Origin: Bacteroidota bacterium
GTDB taxonomy: Bacteria > Bacteroidota > Bacteroidia > Chitinophagales > Chitinophagaceae
Length of the DNA stretch: 64,000 nucleotides
Direction: 5' to 3'
Assembly (NCBI GenBank): GCA_016868585.1
Contig: VGGR01000006.1
Location: 32,486 to 96,485, forward strand
Part shown: positions 45,511 to 54,629 of the stretch, one piece after another
Numbering within the stretch: position 1 is the stretch's first letter
Layout of the letters: every line of letters starts with the position of its first letter
Translations under genes and position numbers: made by a program
Notes under the pieces: model-generated
What the model was told of the DNA's origin: nothing
What the model saw: the letters and a program-made list of their open reading frames with translations, nothing else
Databases searched by the model: none

Positions 45511-46683
45511 TTATAATACCTGGACAATTAAGAATTTAAGGTATTGCGTGTTTTCCATTTCCCAAACAATAGGATGATCTGCTGATTGCGTATTGAAACA
45601 AACCTGTCGAATTTTTCTCCTTGCGTCTTTGGCAGCCATAGCTATGATCTCTAAAAAAAGTGTAGCCGGAACAAGATTGGTACAGGAAGAAGTAACCAGG
45701 AATCCTCCGGGTTTTACCAATTTCATCCCTCTCAAATTTATTTCCTTGTATCCGGTTATTGCTTTTTGTATTGTTGCACGACTCTTGGTAAACGCAGGGG
45801 GATCCAACATTACCACATCGTATTGCTTACCTTCTTTTGTCCATTGCTTTAATAAGTCAAAGGCATTAGCTACCTCAAATGTGCAACGATCCTGTAGCCC
45901 ATTTAATCTGGCGTTTTCATTGGCTTGCTCAACAGCCGAAGCAGATATATCAAGACCCAATACAGACTTTGCCCCATAATGTGCAGCATGAACTTCAAAT
46001 GTGCCCGTGTAGGTAAAAACCCCCAAGACAGTTGCATTTTTTACAATAGCGCGTATAGCCCTCCTATTGTCTTGTTGATCTAGAAAGTAACCTGTTTTCT
46101 GTCCGTTGGCCAGATCAACATAAAACTGCAAACCATTCTCACGTATAATAATCCTGGTTTCAAACGGAGCACTTAAAAATCCTTTTTGCTGAGGTAGACC
46201 TTCCAGTTCGCGAACAGGCACATCGTTTCTTTCATAAATACCTTTGGCCGGAAATATTTCCAATAAGGCATCAACAATTGCTGGCTTCCAACGATCAATA
46301 CCCAACGCCAAGGTTTGAATAACAAAATAGTCATTGAATTTGTCTATGATCAGTTGTGGTAACCCATCAGCTTCCCCAAAAACCAATCTGCAATTCTCAA
46401 CATATCCAGTTTGCTTGCGGTATTCCCAGCAGCGTTGAATTTGGTCTTTAAAAAACCCGGCATCAATCACTTGTCCTTTCCTGCGAGAAAGTATTCTAAT
46501 ACTAATTTGAGATCTGGGATTATAATAACCACTTCCTATCCACTTACCCTCATGCGTATACACTTCAACAATATCAGCCGGCTCAGGGGAACCCTCAACT
46601 CTATCAACCTCATTCATAAAAATCCAAGGATGGCCATTTTGAACGCGGGGCGCAATTTTTCGACGCAGAAAAACTTGACTCAT
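45511..46683 (-). CDS. RlmI-like class I rRNA methyltransferase
   Basis: A 390-residue methyltransferase from ATG 46683 (the open frame to 46746 adds unconserved residues). It has an N-terminal PUA domain ('QVFLRRKIAPRVQNGHPWIF'), an EEHEE-like domain and a Rossmann SAM domain with 'TVLGVFTYTGTFEVHAAHYG', 'GLDISASAVEQANENARLNG', and catalytic 'YDVVMLDPPAFTKSR' and 'FLVTSSCTNLV'. RlmI of E. coli methylates C1962 of 23S rRNA; the same target is likely but not certain. A TATCTTCG sequence just upstream may be its promoter. It converges with the sorting-domain gene, 2 bases apart. Confidence 0.88.
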   Translation of the reverse strand: MSQVFLRRKIAPRVQNGHPWIFMNEVDRVEGSPEPADIVEVYTHEGKWIGSGYYNPRSQISIRILSRRKGQVIDAGFFKDQIQRCWEYRKQTGYVENCRLVFGEADGLPQLIIDKFNDYFVIQTLALGIDRWKPAIVDALLEIFPAKGIYERNDVPVRELEGLPQQKGFLSAPFETRIIIRENGLQFYVDLANGQKTGYFLDQQDNRRAIRAIVKNATVLGVFTYTGTFEVHAAHYGAKSVLGLDISASAVEQANENARLNGLQDRCTFEVANAFDLLKQWTKEGKQYDVVMLDPPAFTKSRATIQKAITGYKEINLRGMKLVKPGGFLVTSSCTNLVPATLFLEIIAMAAKDARRKIRQVCFNTQSADHPIVWEMENTQYLKFLIVQVL

Positions 46684-46784
46684 AGATGACGAAGATAGCT
46701 TTAAAGAGACAGACAGAAAGGCGTAACAGCTTGTATTTAAAGCCATTTTGTCCTTAAATCCGCAGAAGCGTCAAGTAGTTTTCG

Positions 46785-46815
46785 CTTGGTAGTAAAATTG
46801 TCGGACTTACCTTTG
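46785..46815 (+). promoter_or_regulatory. Promoter CTTG-N19-TACCTTTG of grpE-dnaJ
   Basis: CTTG (46785-46788) and TACCTTTG (46808-46815) are 19 bases apart, one mismatch from full consensus. The leader would be about 15-20 bases. No CIRCE element was found, so control by HrcA is not indicated. Confidence 0.7.
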
Positions 46816-46835
46816 CAACCAATTTAGAACCATTT

Positions 46836-47384
46836 ATGGAAGAACAAGTTAACAAGCCACAAGAAACAGACCGTACCGAAGAAGAAACGGTGACCAATTC
46901 CCCTGTACAAGAGGAAAATGCAATAGAAGAGTCCGAACTGGAAAAGTTAAGTGCAGAATTGGAATCGTATAAAGACAAATACATTCGGACCATTGCTGAG
47001 TTTGATAATTTCAAACGCCGTAACGCAAAAGAAAGAATTGAGCTAATGCAAACTGCCGGCAAGGATATTATCACTGAGTTGCTGGATGTGCTGGACGATT
47101 GTGAGCGGGCACAACAAACCATAGAAAAAGCCGGATTAGCTGAGGCTGTTGAATGGGAGGGCGTTAAGCTGGTTTTTAATAAACTCAAAACCAAATTGCA
47201 AAATAGGGGGTTAAAAGCAATGGAGGTAGTAAACCAGGTGTTTGATGCCGATATACACGAAGCAGTTACCGAAATTCCCGCACCTCAAGAAGAGATGAAA
47301 GGAAAAATCATTGATGAAGTGGTCAAAGGATATTTACTCAACGATAAAGTAATCCGTCATCCAAAAGTGGTGATAGGAAAATAA
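46836..47384 (+). CDS. grpE: Nucleotide exchange factor GrpE
   Basis: GrpE releases ADP from DnaK. The 182 residues begin with an acidic disordered tail (NKPQETDRTEEE), then the long dimerisation coiled coil ('LEKLSAELESYKDKYIRTIA', 'EFDNFKRRNAKE'), the four-helix part with 'LLDVLDDCERAQQTIEKAG' and the C-terminal beta wing ('VFDADIHEAVTEIPAPQEEM', 'VKGYLLNDKVIRHPKVVIGK'). It is followed after 3 bases by dnaJ. dnaK is not in the window. Confidence 0.96.
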   Translation: MEEQVNKPQETDRTEEETVTNSPVQEENAIEESELEKLSAELESYKDKYIRTIAEFDNFKRRNAKERIELMQTAGKDIITELLDVLDDCERAQQTIEKAGLAEAVEWEGVKLVFNKLKTKLQNRGLKAMEVVNQVFDADIHEAVTEIPAPQEEMKGKIIDEVVKGYLLNDKVIRHPKVVIGK

Positions 47385-47387
47385 ATT

Positions 47388-48548
47388 ATGAGCAAGAGAG
47401 ATTATTACGAAATATTAGGCGTCAGTAAATCGTCATCCGCCGATGATATAAAAAAATCCTACCGCAAAGTAGCTATGCAATATCACCCGGATAGAAATCC
47501 CGGAGACAAAGCAGCGGAAGAAAAATTTAAAGAAGCTGCGGAAGCCTATGAAGTACTAAGCGATGCGGACAAACGCGCACAATACGATCGATTTGGCCAT
47601 GCGGGAGTAGGCGGTGCCGGAGGAAGAGGATATGGAGGCGGAATGAATATGGAGGATATCTTCAGTCAGTTTGGAGATATTTTCGGAGATGATCTGTTTG
47701 GAGGAGTTTTTGGAGGAGGTCAGCGCGGTGGAAATAGTCGCTCCCGTTCTCGGGGTGTTCGAGGAAGTAATCTCAGGATCAAACTAAAACTGAATTACGA
47801 GGAGATCGCAAATGGTGTCAGCAAAAACATTAAAGTAAAAAAATACGTTCCTTGTACTACCTGTGGTGGTAGTGGCGCAAAAGACAAAGGCAGCACGCAA
47901 ACCTGTACAGGCTGTAATGGAAGTGGTCAGGCGAGAAGAGTCCAAAATACTTTTCTCGGGCAAATGCAAACAGTAACTACTTGTCCAACCTGTAATGGAG
48001 AAGGCTCTACGATCACTGCAAAATGCACCGCTTGCAAGGGTGAGGGAAGAACCTATGCAGAGGAAACAGTGACCATTGAAATTCCCGCAGGTGTACAAGA
48101 GGGAATGCAGCTTAACGTTACCGGCAAAGGGAATGCAGGCGAAAGAGGTGGTTCTCCGGGAGATCTGATCATTCTGATAGAAGAAGAAGCGCATAAGGCA
48201 TTATACAGAGATGGACTGAATGTGGCTTACGAATTACACCTCTCCTTTACCGATGTTGTGTTTGGCACACAGGTAGAAGTACCTACCATCGATGGAAAGG
48301 CAAAAATTAAAATTCCTGCCGGCACACAGAGCGGTAAGATTTTCCGATTAAAGGGTAAAGGCTTTCCAGCAGTGAATTCATACGAAAAAGGAGATCAATT
48401 AATTCAGGTTAGCGTTTGGACACCACAGCAATTGAACGACGAGGAAAAAGCAACGTTGGAGAAATTAAACGGATCTCCAAACATGCAACCGCATCCTGAT
48501 AAATCGGAACGAAACTTTTTTGAAAGGATTAAGGATATTTTTCAATAA
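47388..48548 (+). CDS. dnaJ: Chaperone DnaJ
   Basis: DnaJ delivers substrates to DnaK and stimulates its ATPase. The 386 residues have the J domain (1-70) with HPD in '[11 protein letters not shown]', a glycine/phenylalanine-rich region, four CxxCxGxG zinc repeats ('CTTCGGSG', 'CTGCNGSG', 'CPTCNGEG', 'CTACKGEG') and the C-terminal substrate domains with '[20 protein letters not shown]'. It forms an operon with grpE. Its last 20 bases overlap the end of the convergent VWA gene. Confidence 0.97.
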   Translation: MSKRDYYEILGVSKSSSADDIKKSYRKVAMQYHPDRNPGDKAAEEKFKEAAEAYEVLSDADKRAQYDRFGHAGVGGAGGRGYGGGMNMEDIFSQFGDIFGDDLFGGVFGGGQRGGNSRSRSRGVRGSNLRIKLKLNYEEIANGVSKNIKVKKYVPCTTCGGSGAKDKGSTQTCTGCNGSGQARRVQNTFLGQMQTVTTCPTCNGEGSTITAKCTACKGEGRTYAEETVTIEIPAGVQEGMQLNVTGKGNAGERGGSPGDLIILIEEEAHKALYRDGLNVAYELHLSFTDVVFGTQVEVPTIDGKAKIKIPAGTQSGKIFRLKGKGFPAVNSYEKGDQLIQVSVWTPQQLNDEEKATLEKLNGSPNMQPHPDKSERNFFERIKDIFQ

Positions 48549-50331
48549 CTACAGTCATTCGTCTCCAGCTTCTTTTTTTCTTTTTAGCATAAAGTGCTTG
48601 ACCTTGTTTAATCAAAGCCAACCATTCTACTTGTGCCGGGTTAGTAGTATCGATCACCTGTTCACCCAACTGCACCAAATCATTCCAATTGGATCTATTC
48701 AAATACGGAGAGCCCTTCAATAGCATTCCAAATTGTGCTAATGCAGCCATAAACATAGATTGCTTTAGCTCTTTTTCGAGGTAAACATAATAAAGTGGAA
48801 TACCCATTTGTTCTATACGTTGCACCGTATCGTTTGGCAATCGATACATAAATTGTATTTGTGCTATTGAATCAAGGTCCTTTTTTTTATGGGCAACAGA
48901 TGTAAACAATGTAGTGGGCTCAATTTCTACTAAAACGGTCAGGGTATGTCCGGATCCCACTTCACCCCCTTCCACTTGTGCCAGTGAATCTATAAAAGCA
49001 CCTGCCTTATTATCAAATCCTATCAACCGATAACTTTTTATCAGCGATGGATCAAAAGTTACATTCATATGCACATCATCTGCAACGGCATATAACGTTT
49101 TTGTAAACTCTGTCATTAATACACGCTCTGCCTCCTTTTCCCGGTCCAGATAAGCAAAGTTGCCATTACCGCGTTCTGCCAATAATTGAATTTTTGAATC
49201 CTTATAATTACCCATACCTAATCCCAAACAAGTGAGGTAAATACCCTGCTGGCGTTGAATATTGATCAATTCCTCTAACTCACTTTCCGTTTTTAATCCA
49301 ACATTGAAATCCCCATCAGTGGCCAGGATCACACGATTGTTTCCTCCTTCAATATAGTGTTGCTTTGCAACCTGGTAAGCCAACCGAATACCTGATTCAC
49401 CTGGTGTTGCTCCTCCAGGAACCAAACCGTTAATCACATTAGTAAGACTATCCCTTTCACAGCCGCTAAGGGAGCGTACCAACACAGCTGTCATGCCACC
49501 ATAGACCACAATAGAAACAGAATCCTTCTCTCTCAAATTGGACAGTAACAGGCCAAACCCAGACCGCAGCAAGGGCAATCGATTTGGCATATCCATTGAG
49601 GCAGAAATATCAATCAAAAAAACCAGATTCGCTGGGGGTAGTGAGTCTAAGTTTAATTTACGCGCTGATATATTTATTTGTAACAAATGATGATTCCAGT
49701 TCCAGGGGCATGGACCCAAGTTAGAGGAAACCGAAAAAGCAGCCGAATCAACGGGAGGCACATAAGCGGGAGGAAAATAATTAAAAATCTCTTCAACCCT
49801 TACTGCGTCAGCCGGTACATAAGTGCCGCGAGCAATAAAACGTCGAATATTAGAGTAAGACGCTTGATCAACTGATAATGAAATACCCGTGGTAGGGAAC
49901 CCAGCGGTGTTTATCCATTTATTCTCAAGCAACTCCGCATAGGTCTCACCACCCGTAAACCAATTTTTGCGCTGGGCCCTGTTCATGTTTGCTGCACCGG
50001 AGGATAAGTGTGTGTTTGCCGTTAATCGTTGCCCCAAGGGTATCGGTCCAAGAACAATTTGCAACGGAGTGGCCCCAGTTGTAGTGATTTTTTCAGCACG
50101 AAATCCTTTCCCTGAAATCAATAATGTATCCGTAAACCGATTGGAGGAAAATCCAAAACTACCCAAAACCCCTGTTTTAAAAAGTAGCCCTGTTGAAACT
50201 TGTAGGATTTGTACATTTTGCAAAGGTTGCCCGGTTGAGTCCTTTATTACTCCTCTCACAAAGTAATCCTGTGCCACACCGGTAGCTGTGTAAAAAAATA
50301 AGCAGAGCAGTAAGATGCTTCCAAACCGCAT
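48529..50331 (-). CDS. VWA-domain protein (YfbK type) with N-terminal regulatory-like domain
   Basis: A secreted 600-residue protein: signal peptide (1-20, '[11 protein letters not shown]'), a carboxypeptidase-regulatory-like beta domain ('[20 protein letters not shown]'), the YfbK N-terminal region ('[20 protein letters not shown]', '[12 protein letters not shown]'), a von Willebrand A domain with the metal site '[20 protein letters not shown]' and '[12 protein letters not shown]', and the C-terminal DUF3520-like part. Such proteins are thought to bind ligands or partners through the metal-dependent site; no specific role is known. It overlaps dnaJ by 20 bases at the 3' end. Confidence 0.88.
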   Translation of the reverse strand: MRFGSILLLCLFFYTATGVAQDYFVRGVIKDSTGQPLQNVQILQVSTGLLFKTGVLGSFGFSSNRFTDTLLISGKGFRAEKITTTGATPLQIVLGPIPLGQRLTANTHLSSGAANMNRAQRKNWFTGGETYAELLENKWINTAGFPTTGISLSVDQASYSNIRRFIARGTYVPADAVRVEEIFNYFPPAYVPPVDSAAFSVSSNLGPCPWNWNHHLLQINISARKLNLDSLPPANLVFLIDISASMDMPNRLPLLRSGFGLLLSNLREKDSVSIVVYGGMTAVLVRSLSGCERDSLTNVINGLVPGGATPGESGIRLAYQVAKQHYIEGGNNRVILATDGDFNVGLKTESELEELINIQRQQGIYLTCLGLGMGNYKDSKIQLLAERGNGNFAYLDREKEAERVLMTEFTKTLYAVADDVHMNVTFDPSLIKSYRLIGFDNKAGAFIDSLAQVEGGEVGSGHTLTVLVEIEPTTLFTSVAHKKKDLDSIAQIQFMYRLPNDTVQRIEQMGIPLYYVYLEKELKQSMFMAALAQFGMLLKGSPYLNRSNWNDLVQLGEQVIDTTNPAQVEWLALIKQGQALYAKKKKRSWRRMTVVIEKYP

Positions 50332-50366
50332 AAGCCACTAAATTGAAACCCATTATAATAAGGACG

Positions 50367-50900
50367 TTATGCCAACTGGTACAACGCACCAAAATTTCGT
50401 CCTAGCCCGTCGTAATCGAGACCGTATCCAACCACAAATTGATTTGGAATAGAAAACCCTACATAATCAATTAGCACCGGAAAAGTAGTAGCCTCAGGCT
50501 TGTGCAAAAAGGTAGCAATCCGAATGGAAGCAGGCTCAAGTTGATGAAGAGAAGGAAGAAAATGGTGTAAGGTTTTCCCTGTATCTACAATGTCCTCCAC
50601 AATAATTACCTCCCGTCCATGTAAATCTTGGTCCATTCCTACCGCTGACATCACTTGACCGGAGGAACGCATTCCTTGATAGGACGCAATTTTAATGAAC
50701 GAAATTTCAGCATCCAATTTGATTTGTCTGTACAGATCAGCAGCAAACATAAAAGAGCCATTAAGGATAGCCAGAAATAATGGCTGTTTGTTGGCATAAT
50801 CAGTATTGATCTGTTGCGCTAATTCAGTAACCCGTTGTTGAATCAAAACAGCGGGGAGATATTCTTTAAATTCCTTATCATGCACACGAATTGTTACCAT
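50367..50900 (-). CDS. hpt: Hypoxanthine phosphoribosyltransferase
   Basis: Hpt salvages hypoxanthine (and often guanine) to the nucleotide using PRPP. The 177 residues show 'PLFLAILNGSFMFAADLYRQ', the PRPP-binding motif 'EVIIVEDIVDTGKTLHHFLP' and the C-terminal 'DYVGFSIPNQFVVGYGLDYD', diagnostic of this family. It lies 20 bases after the glucosaminidase gene and 35 before the VWA gene, in the same direction. Confidence 0.95.
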   Translation of the reverse strand: MVTIRVHDKEFKEYLPAVLIQQRVTELAQQINTDYANKQPLFLAILNGSFMFAADLYRQIKLDAEISFIKIASYQGMRSSGQVMSAVGMDQDLHGREVIIVEDIVDTGKTLHHFLPSLHQLEPASIRIATFLHKPEATTFPVLIDYVGFSIPNQFVVGYGLDYDGLGRNFGALYQLA

Positions 50901-50920
50901 AAAAGAATTATCTAGCTAAG

Positions 50921-51823
50921 TTACAATCTGGCGCCAAAGGTTGGTATACGAAATAAGCTTTTAATTTTTTTCTCTAGAAATAGCACTTGTGAAAATTTGG
51001 CCTCCGTAGTGGGAACCAAATTGTTCCATTCAAAGAGTCGAGCCAGGGGCACATTGTATTGCTGTGCAATCACTAAAAATGGAGTGCCGGCCGTTACATA
51101 AATAGCTCGGCTGCCCTTTTCCTTAAACACCCCACTGGGATAGCGATTGTCTGGTATTTGCTTGAGTGAACTATCTGCTGTATTTCCTTCCATTTTAGCG
51201 GGATTCATTTCTACTATCACAGCGGCAACCTCCACTGAAGGTTGGGGCACCGTAGGAGTAGTTGACCCTGCTGCTACCGTGAGGCTTGCTTCCGCATCGC
51301 CCTCCAATTCATAACCCAATGCTACCATGGTATACTGTTGCAAGTCGTAGTCTTCAATCAATCGAATTAATGTTTGAGCGTAGAGGGGGTTGGTAGCATA
51401 GCCTGCCGACTTCAATCCTCTTGCCCAAGCTTCATAATCAGTAGGATCCAATTCAAAAAGAGAAGCATAGCGATTACTCCCTTTTAAAAAGTTTGAATGA
51501 TCTCGGTAAGACTCCTCAGCCGAGTTATATTTCCGAAAACACTCATTGCGTGCATCATCTGTATGACGGAAAGAAGGGCCGTTCCATCCCGTTTTACATT
51601 TAATCCCAAAATGATTATTTGATTTTAATACCAACGGACTTTGCCCAGCCATGGTCTCATGTATGCCCTGTGCTAATTTTATGGAGGCCGGCACTCCGGT
51701 TAATTTCATCTCTTTTATAGCCAGACCCTTGTACTGATCAATGTACTCATGTATAGTTGCTGCCGTCTGCGCCAAACCGGTCTTTAAAATAAAACAAAGA
51801 AAAACTGAAATATAATAACGCAT
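50921..51823 (-). CDS. Secreted glucosaminidase with LysM domain
   Basis: A peptidoglycan hydrolase of the FlgJ-like beta-N-acetylglucosaminidase family, 300 residues. Signal peptide (1-18), catalytic domain with 'GVPASIKLAQGIHETMAG' (catalytic Glu in HE), 'NNHFGIKCKTGWNG', 'YRDHSNFLKGSNRYASLFEL' and 'ARGLKSAGYATNPLYAQTLI', then a flexible Ala/Thr/Pro region and one LysM-like repeat ('IYVTAGTPFLVIAQQYNVPL', 'FEWNNL'). It should cut or remodel the cell wall in the periplasm. It starts 1 base after the O-methyltransferase gene. Confidence 0.9.
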   Translation of the reverse strand: MRYYISVFLCFILKTGLAQTAATIHEYIDQYKGLAIKEMKLTGVPASIKLAQGIHETMAGQSPLVLKSNNHFGIKCKTGWNGPSFRHTDDARNECFRKYNSAEESYRDHSNFLKGSNRYASLFELDPTDYEAWARGLKSAGYATNPLYAQTLIRLIEDYDLQQYTMVALGYELEGDAEASLTVAAGSTTPTVPQPSVEVAAVIVEMNPAKMEGNTADSSLKQIPDNRYPSGVFKEKGSRAIYVTAGTPFLVIAQQYNVPLARLFEWNNLVPTTEAKFSQVLFLEKKIKSLFRIPTFGARL

Positions 51824-51824
51824 A

Positions 51825-52466
51825 CTACTTAACTTTTTTAATCACACTTAATCCATCCCGAAGCGGAACAACCATCGCTATTACATCATCTCGGTTTACG
51901 ATTGCCGTATTAAAGGCTGCAATTGCTTTTGCATTTTCCCCCTGTATAGGCTCTTCAAATACCTGCCCGTGAAAAAAAATATTGTCCGCTAAGATATAAC
52001 CACCCACTCTAACAGAAGGAAAAACCATGTTAAAATAGTCCAAATAAGAAACCTTATCGGCATCAATAAATACCAGGTCCCAGGTTTTTTGTAAGTCAGG
52101 GATAATAGTACGGGCATCCCCGCAATGAAGATGAATCTTAGCTACATGAGAAGAGCGATCAAAAAAAGATTGTGCAACTCTGGCATCCTGTTCCCTCAAT
52201 TCGATGGTGTGTAATTGGCCAGTGGAAGTTAAACCTGCTGCCAAACACAATGCGCTATAGCCAGTCATTGTTCCAATTTCTAAGATGCACTGTGGTTGTA
52301 CCAAAGTGCTGAATAATTGAAGAAAGCGGCCTTGCAAAAATCCGCTGATCATATGCGAAGCCTGGTGATGAGCACGTGTAAATAACTCAAGCTCCTGCAG
52401 CAAACTGTCCTGTGGAGTGCTATGCTTTTCAGCGTAAACTTGGGCTAGCGGGTGAAAAATGTCCAC
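51825..52466 (-). CDS. SAM-dependent O-methyltransferase (COG4122)
   Basis: A 213-residue Rossmann methyltransferase with 'QCILEIGTMTGYSALCLAAG' (SAM loop), 'TIELREQDARVAQSFF', 'KTWDLVFIDADKVSYLDYF' (metal-binding acidic residues) and 'GGYILADNIFFHG', typical of the catechol/caffeoyl-CoA O-methyltransferase-like group. The substrate is unknown. The start is GTG at 52466; no ATG lies in frame before the conserved region. It may be cotranscribed with the glucosaminidase gene. Confidence 0.9.
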   Translation of the reverse strand: MDIFHPLAQVYAEKHSTPQDSLLQELELFTRAHHQASHMISGFLQGRFLQLFSTLVQPQCILEIGTMTGYSALCLAAGLTSTGQLHTIELREQDARVAQSFFDRSSHVAKIHLHCGDARTIIPDLQKTWDLVFIDADKVSYLDYFNMVFPSVRVGGYILADNIFFHGQVFEEPIQGENAKAIAAFNTAIVNRDDVIAMVVPLRDGLSVIKKVK

Positions 52467-52502
52467 AAAAATAGTTTAAGGGCAAAGGTACTAAATGTTG
52501 AT

Positions 52503-54017
52503 TCAATTGTGGGGCTTCTGCACAGGTCTTGAGATCAACCATAAACCAAAAAATGTAATTATTCCGTTGAGTAAAATCAACTCCGGGCCAATTTTATATC
52601 CATTAAATAGCTGTGCGGAAATGGAATCAATTCCTAATGGTGTATGCAACAACCCCTCGTAATAGAGAGGGTTACAAAGTAGGTCCAGCACCAGCGTGAG
52701 GAGGGGCCCCGTCAGGCAAATAAGCCAAACCAAAGAGTCGTTCAACACTCGCTTGGTCAAAATGCCAAATGAAAAAAGACCAAGTAAGGGACCGTATGTA
52801 ATCCCGGCAAATTTGATAATAAACTGAATGATGGTCTTATCATTTATTATTTTAAAGATCAAAACCATGATCAGAAAAATAATGGCAAAACCCAAATGCA
52901 CTTGCAATCGCCGACGTCTTTTAACGGCCTCCGCAGCAGTACTGCGATTAAAATCTAAAATGTCAATGCAAAAACTAGACGTCAATGAAGTAATGGCTCC
53001 ATCCACACTAGGAAACAATGCAGAAATCAACGCAATAATAAAAATCACCCCAATTGTGCCCGAAAATGCGTCACTTAACGCAATAGTAGGGAACAAGTCA
53101 TCTCCCTTAGCCGCCAATCCTGTAGAAGTAGCATACAAATAAAGTACAGCTCCTAAAAAAAGAAACAAGGCATTGACTACCACCAGAATAAAACTCAACG
53201 TCATTACATTTTTCTGTGAATCCTTAAGCGTGCGAACACTGATGTTCTTCTGCATCATTTCCTGATCAAGGCCGGTCATTGTAATAGTGATAAACATACC
53301 ACCGATCAATTGTTTCCAAAAATTGAAAGGACTTTGTATATCCCAGTTCAGTACTTGATTATAATTATTATCGCTGATCAACTGCCAGGTTCCAGACAAA
53401 TCCGTGCCGAGGGCATTCATCAAAACCAACAAACAGGCCACTAATCCAATTAGCATGCCGGAGGTCTGTAAGGTGTCCGTGAAAATAATGGTACGCACCC
53501 CTCCTTCAAACGTATAAAGTAGAATCAGGAATAGAATTACTAAGGCAGTTGCAATAAAGGGAACGCCTAATTTGTCAAGAATAAACAGTTGCAGGATATT
53601 AATGACCAGGTAAAGTCGAGCGGTGGCACCCACTGTACGGGATAGAATAAAAAAGAAGGCCCCTGCTTTATGTGCATTCATCCCAAACCTTTTTTCCAGG
53701 TAGGTATAGATACTGGTCAAATTCATTTTATAGTAAAGGGGCAATAAGATAAAAGCCACCACAGCGTAGCCAAGTACGTATCCAATAACCAGCTGAAAAT
53801 AGTTGAATTGAATGGTCCCTACATTGCCAGGGACACTAACAAAAGTGACACCAGAGAGGGAGGTTCCTACCATCCCAAAAGCAACCAACATCCAATTGCT
53901 ATTTCTATTTCCTATAAAGAAGGACTCATTATTGGCATTGCGCGAAGTATACCAAGCTACTCCCAGTAATAAAAGAAAGTATCCAAAAACAAAAGAAAAA
54001 AGAAGAAGTGGCGACAT
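52503..54017 (-). CDS. Sodium:solute symporter (SSS family)
   Basis: A membrane transporter of 504 residues with about 13-14 hydrophobic segments. From ATG 54017, 'FIGNRNSNWMLVAFGMVGTS' and 'LSGVTFVSVPG' match the sodium site of SSS transporters; 'RLYLVINILQLFI', 'GVRTIIFTDTLQTSGML' and 'DGAITSLTSSFCIDIL' also fit. The frame extends to 54077 but the added residues are polar and precede the first membrane segment. The solute cannot be predicted. It is divergent from the LOG-family gene. Confidence 0.92.
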   Translation of the reverse strand: MSPLLLFSFVFGYFLLLLGVAWYTSRNANNESFFIGNRNSNWMLVAFGMVGTSLSGVTFVSVPGNVGTIQFNYFQLVIGYVLGYAVVAFILLPLYYKMNLTSIYTYLEKRFGMNAHKAGAFFFILSRTVGATARLYLVINILQLFILDKLGVPFIATALVILFLILLYTFEGGVRTIIFTDTLQTSGMLIGLVACLLVLMNALGTDLSGTWQLISDNNYNQVLNWDIQSPFNFWKQLIGGMFITITMTGLDQEMMQKNISVRTLKDSQKNVMTLSFILVVVNALFLFLGAVLYLYATSTGLAAKGDDLFPTIALSDAFSGTIGVIFIIALISALFPSVDGAITSLTSSFCIDILDFNRSTAAEAVKRRRRLQVHLGFAIIFLIMVLIFKIINDKTIIQFIIKFAGITYGPLLGLFSFGILTKRVLNDSLVWLICLTGPLLTLVLDLLCNPLYYEGLLHTPLGIDSISAQLFNGYKIGPELILLNGIITFFGLWLISRPVQKPHN

Positions 54018-54086
54018 ACAATTAGAGTAGATTGAGTTTTGAAGATAACTAAAAAAAGCCTCTCTTTGTCCGACCAATCATCTACA

Positions 54087-54623
54087 ATGGCCATTGAATC
54101 CATCGCAGTGTTTTGCGGATCAAAAAAAGGAAATTCTTCATGCTACAGTGACCATGCCAAAGAAGTAGGCCAATTGTTGGCGCAAAGAAAAATCAAGATG
54201 ATCTATGGGGGCGGCAGTGTAGGATTGATGGGTGTAATAGCAGAGGCAATAATGAGTAACGGAGGATGGGTAACTGGCATTATCCCTAAACTACTGATAG
54301 CATGGGAGGTTGGACACCGCTCCATTTCTGAATTGATCATTTGCGATGACATGCATGAGAGAAAACTCAAGATTTATAGCAAAGCGGATGCCGCGCTTGT
54401 ACTACCCGGCGGTGTAGGTACACTTGATGAGTTATTCGAAGTGCTTACCTGGAATCAATTAACCATTCACGATAAAGAGATCTTTCTATTAAATACCAAT
54501 CAGTTTTACGATCCGTTACTTCAGCAATTGCATACCATGAAAACAGAAGGATTTCTTGCAGCAACATCACTGGAGAAACTTCACATTCTCCAAAAGCCGG
54601 AAGAATTAGCTTTCTTTTTATAG
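54087..54623 (+). CDS. LOG family protein (TIGR00730)
   Basis: LOG enzymes hydrolyse nucleoside 5'-monophosphates, releasing the base; some make active cytokinins. From ATG 54087 (TTG at 54039 is open but unlikely) the 178 residues show 'IAVFCGSKKGNSSCYSDHA', 'KMIYGGGSVGLMGVIAEA', 'DMHERKLKIYSKADAALVLP' and the catalytic PGGxGTxxE motif in 'LPGGVGTLDELFEVLTWNQL'. A TCTCTTTG element at 54061-54068 may be the promoter. It converges with the GlcD-like gene. Confidence 0.9.
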   Translation: MAIESIAVFCGSKKGNSSCYSDHAKEVGQLLAQRKIKMIYGGGSVGLMGVIAEAIMSNGGWVTGIIPKLLIAWEVGHRSISELIICDDMHERKLKIYSKADAALVLPGGVGTLDELFEVLTWNQLTIHDKEIFLLNTNQFYDPLLQQLHTMKTEGFLAATSLEKLHILQKPEELAFFL

Positions 54624-54629
54624 AGACAA

